Shown here: positions 57,659 to 64,000 of the stretch, piece after piece
Position numbering within the stretch: position 1 is the first letter of the stretch
Layout of the letters: every line of letters starts with the position of its first letter
Source: Annulohypoxylon bovei var. microspora
Lineage: Eukaryota; Ascomycota; Sordariomycetes; Xylariales; Hypoxylaceae
Direction: 5' to 3'
DNA: 64,000 bases
Assembly (NCBI GenBank): GCA_022836615.1
Contig: MU405215.1
Coordinates: 124,001 to 188,000, forward strand
The notes under the pieces: model-generated
Databases searched by the model: none
Told to the model about the DNA's origin: nothing
Seen by the model: only the letters and a program-made list of their open reading frames with translations
Position numbers and translations under genes: made by a program

Positions 57659-59483
57659 ATGGTATCTTATACTGAAGATGACGTTGTTGATGCTATATTC
57701 GATGTTACTGATAACGGTGTTTCCATTCGTCAATCTGCTCAAAAACATGGTGTCCCCCGATCCACTCTTTCTGCTCGAATGGCAGGTCGTCAAGCAAAGA
57801 AAGAAGCCCAAGACCCCCAGCGTTTAACTCCTGATCAAGAGAAGAAGCTAGTTGACTGGATTGTAATGCAAGAATGCTTTGGTTTTGCTCCATCCCACAG
57901 TACAGTGAGGGCTATAGCCCAGCATTACAGCGAGATCAACGGTCAAGATTACCCGATCGGGAAAAACTGGACCAAAGGCTTCATACGACGAAATAACGGA
58001 ATAGCGACGAAAGTTGGTCGTAGGGTTGAAGCTAAACGGTTTGATAGCTTTACCCCTAAAGCAGTTCATTGGTATTTCGATGTGAGAGAAAACAAATATG
58101 GTGATATACCCCCCGAGCTTACTTTCAACGTTGACGAGGGGGGTATCATGGCAGGTTTCGGTATTATCCCTTATATTGAACCTTTTGAACTTTTTTAATT
58201 ACCTAATCAATAACTGACCTATCAGGGCTCGATGGTTTAGTTGTTGGTTCATCTGAAACGAAGAAAAGCTTCTTGAAAAGCCCACAAAACCGATCGTGGA
58301 CCTCTTTTATTGAATGTATAAGCGCAGCCGGCAAAGCTCTCGAACCGGGGATTATATTCAAAGGAAAGGATTTACAGACCCAATGGTTTCAAGAGGAGTT
58401 CAAGAAGACCATTGGATGGTATTTCATCACGTCTGAAAAGGGCTGGACTGATAATAAAATCGCAGTCAGCTGGCTAAAAGAGGTTTTCATCAAACAACTC
58501 AATGAGATCCGAATTGACCCCACTCGCAAGTCCCTATTGATACTCGATGGCCACAAAAGTCATACAACAGTAAGTTCAATTGAATCTCTACAAGCCTATG
58601 GTGATTTTGTATTTTTGTGATTTATTTTGGATTTTTGATCGCCGAGTGTTTCTGACCCACTTTGATAAAGGATGAGTTTATGAAAACCTGCTGTTTGAAT
58701 AATATTTTGCTCTGCTTTCTACCAGCGCACACCTCTCATGGGTTACAGCCTCTTGATAACGGTCCTTTCAACGCCGTAAAGGCCTATTATCGGAAACATC
58801 TAGCCCTTTTAAGCAAGCTCACCGATTCGGCTCCCGTTGACAAGCTAAATTTCATCATCTGCTATGACAAAGCAAGGAAGCAGGGATTATCGGTAAAGAA
58901 CGTACTGGCAGGCTTCAGAACAACAGGAAACTGGCCAATCAACAGAGTGAAAGCCCTTACACATCCAGAGATTCAGGAGGATAAAGAAAAGCTGCAAAAC
59001 AAGAGGATAACTGCTCTAGCGGCTGATGAACTTGACAACCATTTCCAGTCCCCCACGGTGGTCCAAAAAGTAAGAAACCTGGCCGCAACCAGGTCCCCAG
59101 GCACTCGAGCAGCCCTTAGATCAGTATCGAGAGCTTTTACGGACGTCAAATCGGAGATTGCGCTGCGGGATCAGGAGATTCTTTCCTTACAAGCCCAGCT
59201 CGAGGCTGCTAAGCCTAAGCGCCGGCGCAAGGTCCCGAATCCGAACGCGAAGTTCATGATGATAGCCGAGATGCTTCTAGAAGACGAGCAGCAGGTCCCC
59301 AGAGCCCACGAAACCATATTAGTAGGGGATTCAGACGAAGAAGACGAAGAAAACGACGATGGGGACGATGGGGATGAGGGGAGCGAGGAAGAGGAAAATG
59401 TGGGTCAAAATGAGACTATTTTGATACCAGTTCGTACGCGTTCAGGGAGGACAATCAGAGCGCCAAATAGGTTTACAAGTTGA
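57659..59483 (+). CDS. Pogo/Fot1-family transposase (DDE)
   Basis: Three exons, 57659-58154, 58226-58569 and 58671-59483, give 550 residues. Intron 1 (GTTTCG...ATCAG) and intron 2 (GTAAGT...AAAG) keep frame. The N-terminus has a pipsqueak-type helix-turn-helix (VSIRQSAQKHGVPRSTLSAR), then a CENP-B-type DNA-binding region (KKLVDWIVMQECFGFAPSHS, GKNWTKGFIRRN). The catalytic acids are visible as FNVDEGGIM, LLILDGHKSH and LQPLDNGPF. A predicted coiled coil (EIALRDQEILSLQAQLEAAK) and an acidic tail follow. The protein binds the inverted repeats and moves the element by cut and paste. No catalytic position is lost. The introns are inferred from frame continuity, and the unspliced frame has a stop at 58196-58198. 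Confidence 0.92.
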
Positions 59484-59565
59484 GTCGCTTTTGATCTTTT
59501 GATTGATACTATTTTTGTAATTTTGCGATTTTTTTCCATATAGCTAGAAACCTTTAAAAATGAAG

Positions 59566-59625
59566 TGTTTTGGTGTAAGAGGGGTGGCCCGGTGGGGGTG
59601 TGGCCCGTTCCTATATCCCCCATGG
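59566..59625 (-). repeat. Right terminal inverted repeat (60 bp)
   Basis: Reverse complement of 57359-57418 with no mismatch seen, followed by TA. Identity ends exactly after CCAAAACA; the next bases differ (TT at left, CT at right). Confidence 0.95.
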
Positions 59626-59627
59626 TA

Positions 59628-60144
59628 CCTATCATTACCTCTACACACAGACAGTGACCTAGTGAAAAGGCAAATCGTAATTAGCGCCTCACGTCTACTC
59701 TCCCGAGTTTAAATCCAGGTGATGAGGACATATGGCTATAAAGCTATATTTCATCCGACAAGAATCAAACTAGACAAACAATGTCCAGCTCACGGACATT
59801 CTTACCTCATATTTGATTCGTAATGATAGATGTGAAGTCAGATTATTGTTCAGTCAACCTGCTCCTACAACCCAACACGCCCCGTCATCAGTTTTATATC
59901 AGAACCAGTGATCGAAAGAATGCAATTAGTGTATTCATCATTTATCATGAGGGTATTTGATAGTATCCTGGCAATAAACGCCGCGCAACATGGGTACTAG
60001 AAGAATCTGCCAACCTGGGTCTGAAAGACCGACAGCCCCGTCCGATATACTCCATAGCCTATTCCTTAACTCATGTCGTTCCAGTCATACTCATATCGCA
60101 TATACGCACACGCACTGCTATAGTTGCGTGTATTTTGACCCGCG
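59628..60144. other. Intergenic
   Basis: DNA between the transposon and the 3' end of the next minus-strand gene. No gene seen. Confidence 0.45.
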
Positions 60145-62292
60145 TTACTCGATACTCATGCGCATCAGGCCATCATTGGTATCGACCATTCCCTGAAATC
60201 CTACTCGACCCTTGGCGCCGTTGATAGGTCTTCCACCATTTCCACCGGAACTTCCGTTCTCGCTCGGAGTACCTGAAGCCTTATCTCCACCATGATTACT
60301 TCCTGGTCGGGAGCCCCAAGGCATATCCCGCTGTAAGGGACTTTGTGTGATCGGGGAGTTATGAACGCTGTTCATTCCGGGGCTTACAGCTCTTCGCTTG
60401 AAGCTGTGCGGGTCAAAGTCGTCATCTCTTCGGCGCTTGTTGTTTATACGACGAGTGATCTCCGCTGCAGTTGGGGGGATGCTGCCTCCTTGTGAAAGTG
60501 GCGCCGAAGCGGGTTGCGGGGTATCCGATTTCTGACTATCACTTCCAAGGCCGCCGGTTGCCATTCCAATTCCAGGGCCTAGGTTGAATGGATTAATGTT
60601 ATTAGATCCTGCAGATAACGACGGTGAATCCATGTTGATATCCTCGCTCATTCCGGATGAGGAACCCCTCGGCATGAAAGCCGAAGGTGGGGGAGTGACT
60701 CGGTTGCCTCCAACACTACTTGTCTCCGAGAATGTTTCGAAGAAGTTTTTCTTCAGGTTCTTCATGGCTTGCTGCTTGAAGCTGCTTGACATGCCTGAAT
60801 CTGTCATCATGTCATCTTCCGGGATATCATCAAGAGACTCTTGGGCAGTAGTGAGATTCGGGGATGATTGTGTAGTCGACATGCTCGGCATTTCTAAGAT
60901 CGGGGGTGGACCGGGTGGTATACGCGGCTCAAGGTCCATGTCGCTTTCACGAACTTGTCGGATGACCTCCGCTTCTCGACGAACTTCCGAATCTACAGGA
61001 GCACTTTCTTCTGCAAGTGCAGCACGAATACGCGCAAACCCCTTCGTCTTTGGCTGAGAGGTGTGTTTAGTAAGTAGTACTTGGGGTATAGAAGAGCGGG
61101 AAGGCTCAAGACTTACCAATAGACTGCCCCTTCTCGTTACGGCCCGCTTAACTACACCTCTAGGGCCATCTCTCGACAGTCCTTCTCCAACCTCGATGGA
61201 CTTGTCTTCGCTCTCGCTGCCTGATATGTGTAGTTGATTGGCGGCCCAACTGATGCTTTCTCTACGTGCGTGAGGGATGGGAACATCCCTAATCTCCTTA
61301 ACGGCATTGTTAGGAGGTGACTTAGAATATGCAGCTGCACCAGCAGGACTGAAACCAAGCCCCGCTGGTCCGCGCAGTCTCTTCCTCGGGTGCTTGCGGG
61401 GTCGTGTTCGAAAGCTCTGAAGGCTGTTAATAGCAGAAGGTGTTCCAGGCATCCACGGGACGACGTTATTTCTGGTGCCCGGTGTCAGGTTACCAAGCGG
61501 CTGGCTGTTCTTGGAAACCTGTGGTGTAGTATAAATAGCATCCTCCATTTCTTCATCCATGAAGTCGTCATCACCAGAGCTCGAGGAAGAGTCCGAGGCT
61601 AGGGGGTTAGTGCTTCCTACAGAACTAGAAATATTCATACGCTCTTGGTTGCCCATCATTGACCACAAAGAATTGACAGATTGTTCTTGTCCAAGGTCAC
61701 CTTTACCTCGACCTGGAATGTTCATCGCGCGTCCTCCAATGGTTGGTGATGAATCGGGTGATGATTGTTCGGCAAGGGTGGAGTGATGTAGGCTGGTAGC
61801 TGCTCTAGAAAAGTCTAGTCCGCGAGATCGCCTAGGCAGAATATTGGTTGGGGATGCATAAATTTGGGAATGGTCAAGTTTCGGTGAAAGAGGGGCGAGT
61901 TTTATCTGGTTAGGTGTCTGGGATGGAGAGACGGAATCGCACTGTGACATCTGAAGCGATAAACCACGCATAGGAAATTCGGGTCGACGAGGAGTTACGG
62001 GAGTTGGTGCAAAAGTCGGAGCAAAGGCTGGTGGTGCATCTTGGATCTTATCCTTACTGAGGGATCTGTCGGTATCATCCTTTGATGTACGTCGTGAGGC
62101 TTCGAGAATGTGAGGTGAAGGTGATAGTTGTGTGCCCCCTCCATCCGATAAACTCCTAGCTTTTGAAAGAGGAGACCTCTCAATTATCCCGAAGCCGTTG
62201 ATATTATTACCCTGGCTTTCACCCTTCATATCTTCATCCATCACTGCTACCTCATCGTAATCGTTTGTAGCCATTCGAACCTGTCTATCCAT
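60145..62292 (-). CDS. Disordered Ser/Pro-rich conserved-type protein, unknown
   Basis: The frame is open for 715 codons from ATG 62292; removing a canonical intron at 61116-61054 (GTAAGT, TTACTAAAC branch, TCAG) leaves 694 residues and gives RRGSLLPKTKGFARIRAALA. The intron has 63 bases without a stop, so both forms are translatable. I do not recognise a named family. It is mostly disordered and rich in SP/TP sites, with an acidic stretch (SSSSSGDDDFMDEEMEDA), a basic cluster (RPRKHPRKRLRG), a helical block (VRREAEVIRQVRESD), KNLKKNFFETFSE and a C-terminal NLS-like NNKRRRDDDFDPHSFKRRAV. This suggests a nuclear phosphoprotein, perhaps a regulator. The second ATG at 62274 could also serve as start. 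Confidence 0.75.
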   Translation of the reverse strand: MDRQVRMATNDYDEVAVMDEDMKGESQGNNINGFGIIERSPLSKARSLSDGGGTQLSPSPHILEASRRTSKDDTDRSLSKDKIQDAPPAFAPTFAPTPVTPRRPEFPMRGLSLQMSQCDSVSPSQTPNQIKLAPLSPKLDHSQIYASPTNILPRRSRGLDFSRAATSLHHSTLAEQSSPDSSPTIGGRAMNIPGRGKGDLGQEQSVNSLWSMMGNQERMNISSSVGSTNPLASDSSSSSGDDDFMDEEMEDAIYTTPQVSKNSQPLGNLTPGTRNNVVPWMPGTPSAINSLQSFRTRPRKHPRKRLRGPAGLGFSPAGAAAYSKSPPNNAVKEIRDVPIPHARRESISWAANQLHISGSESEDKSIEVGEGLSRDGPRGVVKRAVTRRGSLLVSLEPSRSSIPQVLLTKHTSQPKTKGFARIRAALAEESAPVDSEVRREAEVIRQVRESDMDLEPRIPPGPPPILEMPSMSTTQSSPNLTTAQESLDDIPEDDMMTDSGMSSSFKQQAMKNLKKNFFETFSETSSVGGNRVTPPPSAFMPRGSSSGMSEDINMDSPSLSAGSNNINPFNLGPGIGMATGGLGSDSQKSDTPQPASAPLSQGGSIPPTAAEITRRINNKRRRDDDFDPHSFKRRAVSPGMNSVHNSPITQSPLQRDMPWGSRPGSNHGGDKASGTPSENGSSGGNGGRPINGAKGRVGFQGMVDTNDGLMRMSIE

Positions 62293-62825
62293 GCAGATTG
62301 GCGATCTTATTTTTGGAGTTTACGGCGGTTATCGTCTTCCAGATGGGTATATATTCGATGCTAAGGGCTAGTACTTTTTACTTGGATGACTAAGTTCGAC
62401 TGTCTTGTGGACCGCATCGATGCAGACAAAGGATAACGCAACGCCAACAATGCGAGCGCATGTGTATAAATTAAAAAGAAGTTCAAGTAAGGATTTATGG
62501 ATCGACGTTGAAATTGTGACGTCGCGTCATATTACGGCAAACGCGGGCTCCAAGGTTCTGGGATAAGGACTTGGATCTTATCGATAACTTATCGCTTAGT
62601 TACACTAAAAGGTTGCCCGGCAGCTGCCGAACAGTAGCAACCAATCAACGTTTTCAATGCAAACGCTTTCTTATAAATAGTGGAAATTCCAACTCGAAAC
62701 TTCCCAGTTCATCCCAGTTCAATATATATCTAACGCCTAGTGGCATGGTGAAGGGCGCTTATGCCGTCATGGTTAACGGTTTAAATATCGTATTTACCAC
62801 TAGTTATTCTAACATCCTAGGTATT
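62293..62825. other. Intergenic
   Basis: Upstream region of the disordered-protein gene and 3' flank of the lyase gene. A plus-strand frame at 62571-62879 is not convincing. Confidence 0.45.
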
Positions 62826-64000
62826 CTAACTAAGTTCAAACTTCAACGCATCATACTGTACGTAGACAGTTGTTGGTAGCAAGGCTGTCTCCGTATCCGT
62901 TGCATTGAACGGCAGACTCAAAGTAAATTCGTTCAATCCCACCTTCAGAAATTCTGCCGCCTTAAACGAGAACTCATTCCCGATATTCTGGCAGACTACA
63001 CTACTCCGGACACCGCACGAACCACTGCGGTAGGACGGTATAATCCACGTGCTGATATCCCGGCCGTTGGCGGCGACGGTGTAGGGGAGATTGGAATACT
63101 TCTCGTTGGGGAGCGATGTCCACTTATCATTGCCGTTGGCCGTTTTAGCACCCGCAAGCTCGACAGTAAGCGTCGCCGTCTGGAGGTCATCAGTGAGCTG
63201 TTCGCTAGTGAGGTTGAACTGGATAGTCCAATTATTGACGTTTTCGTAGTATGGCTGCGCGCGGAAATAGTTGGAAGGACCAGGAAACACGCTCCAGTGT
63301 ATATAGTTGAAGTCCTCCGCCTCTTTGCTTTCGCCGACCTTGAAGATAACTCCGTCTGGGAAATCGGTCGGGAAATCCCAATTGGCCCAGTAGACACGAT
63401 ATTGCTCCGGCTGCAAGGGCTTCGACGTATCGGGCGCATATCCGTGCTTGTATTCCCCTGCAGATTTATCCGGTGTGCCAATCCGCCAAATTTCCTTGCC
63501 TTTACTTTCTGGCTGCCACTGGAAGTTATATGCCTTCGCGGTTTTTGCTACGTCGACATCATCCTGGATAAACCATCCAAAGATGCCCTCGGCATATACG
63601 GTCAACCTATAAGTACCTTCTTTCACCCTCAGGATCTCCACTGCTCCAGTAGTAGGATCGATATCAGCCCAATACTGCAAACTGGACTTGTCAAAGACGT
63701 TTAGTTGAAAGTCTTGCTTGTTTTCGGAGAGAACAGCGATTGGCCTCTTTCCTCCCTCCGGTATGTCGATGGTGGCTTTGAATGTAGCCCGCTTTGACGT
63801 TGGTGTGTAGTTGGGCACATACTGGGCAATGCTATCGTAGAACTCGCTATTCCATTCCGGGTTGGCATATTTCGCCGCATCGGCCCTAAGTTCTTCAAGT
63901 GTAGTATCCTTTCCACCCCTATTGAAGTGATAGTACTGCGGACCCCAGGTTCGATCGAAGCCATTTGTCATATTAGGGGTAGGAGCGCCGTGATGGCCTG
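62826..64000 (-). CDS. Rhamnogalacturonan lyase (PL4), partial
   Basis: Only the C-terminal part is present; the frame stays open to the right edge (GHHGAPTPNMTNGFDRTW near the edge), so the start lies outside. About 390 codons end at 62826. The segment matches the later part of fungal polysaccharide lyase family 4: TWGPQYYHFNRG, a fibronectin-like domain (GTYRLTVYAEGIFGWF), then IWRIGTPDKSAGEYKHG and the carbohydrate-binding-like end (YRVYWANWDFPTDFPDG, IHWSVFPGPSNYFR, STWIIPSYRSGSCGVRSS). These secreted enzymes cleave the rhamnogalacturonan backbone of pectin by β-elimination. It fits a plant-associated or saprotrophic fungus. The catalytic domain cannot be inspected here. No intron is needed in this part. 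Confidence 0.93.
   Translation of the reverse strand, partial: GHHGAPTPNMTNGFDRTWGPQYYHFNRGGKDTTLEELRADAAKYANPEWNSEFYDSIAQYVPNYTPTSKRATFKATIDIPEGGKRPIAVLSENKQDFQLNVFDKSSLQYWADIDPTTGAVEILRVKEGTYRLTVYAEGIFGWFIQDDVDVAKTAKAYNFQWQPESKGKEIWRIGTPDKSAGEYKHGYAPDTSKPLQPEQYRVYWANWDFPTDFPDGVIFKVGESKEAEDFNYIHWSVFPGPSNYFRAQPYYENVNNWTIQFNLTSEQLTDDLQTATLTVELAGAKTANGNDKWTSLPNEKYSNLPYTVAANGRDISTWIIPSYRSGSCGVRSSVVCQNIGNEFSFKAAEFLKVGLNEFTLSLPFNATDTETALLPTTVYVQYDALKFELS

Larger units (their letters stand above)
57359..59625 (+). mobile_element. Intact pogo/Fot1-type DNA transposon
   Basis: A 2267-base element bounded by identical 60-base inverted repeats and flanked on both sides by TA (57357-57358 and 59626-59627), the target duplication of the Tc1/mariner superfamily. 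It encodes one transposase of 550 residues without frameshift or premature stop once two introns are removed. The ends begin CCATGGGGGATATAGG. Identical ends and an open transposase argue for recent insertion and against repeat-induced point mutation. It sits between the fpg 3' end and an unknown gene, so it probably breaks no gene. Confidence 0.93.

Noticed and set aside
57659..58198. Transposase as a broken pseudogene in three pieces
   Set aside because: Two introns with good acceptors join the pieces in frame and restore catalytic motifs, and no stop remains.
1..64000. tRNA, rRNA or CRISPR features
   Set aside because: No A/B-box pair with cloverleaf, rRNA-like block or regularly spaced direct repeat was seen on reading; a tRNAscan and Rfam search would settle it.

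Overview
This window reads as nuclear DNA of a filamentous ascomycete (Pezizomycotina, most likely a Sordariomycete). Genes carry short introns of about 45-130 bases with GTANGT donors, CTAAC-like branch sites and YAG acceptors. Protein sequences match ascomycete families, and intergenic DNA is AT-richer than coding DNA. I recognise 22 host protein genes (one cut by the right edge), one complete DNA transposon with its transposase, and one decayed transposon-type reading frame. I found no tRNA, rRNA or CRISPR array.

Layout. 0.6-3.4 kb: Golgi traffic genes, a Sft1/Bet1 SNARE (+) and an Age2-type ArfGAP (-). 4.0-9.4 kb: methionine sulfoxide reductase B (+), a Ser-rich unknown (+), a small secreted protein (+) and a J-domain protein with a C-terminal hydrophobic segment (-). 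10.1-14.8 kb: a secreted histidine acid phosphatase/phytase (-) and the pre-60S factor Rei1 (-). 16.3-23.3 kb: a HECT ubiquitin ligase of Hul4 type with an AZUL-like N-terminus (+) and CCT epsilon (-). 24.0-24.5 kb: a degenerate DUF6589-like remnant. 25.6-27.9 kb: long-chain acyl-CoA synthetase (+). 28.9-35.7 kb: a head-to-head pair, a Doa4-like deubiquitinase (-) and the ESCRT-0 subunit Vps27 (+). 36.3-40.7 kb: the ribosome rescue GTPase Hbs1 (+) and a multi-pass membrane protein (-). 41.5-48.2 kb: a DUF985 cupin (+), the ER chaperone BiP/Kar2 (+) and a Git1-like transporter (-). 50.3-57.2 kb: Pex11 (-), a PRPP synthetase with a long insertion (-) and an Fpg-type DNA glycosylase (+). 57.36-59.63 kb: an intact pogo/Fot1-type transposon with perfect 60-bp terminal inverted repeats and TA target duplication. 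60.1-64.0 kb: a disordered nuclear-type unknown (-) and the 3' part of a rhamnogalacturonan lyase gene (-).

Most genes are housekeeping. Themes that connect some of them are endosomal ubiquitin sorting (Vps27 with the Doa4-like enzyme), Golgi traffic (Sft1, Age2) and phosphate scavenging (phytase, Git1-like carrier). The clearest non-routine items are the intact transposon, a short palindrome (TACCTAGGTA) repeated between genes far above chance, a deubiquitinase with a changed oxyanion-hole position, a GC-AG intron in vps27, and sharp GC jumps inside single genes. I did not find a clearly new multi-gene system.
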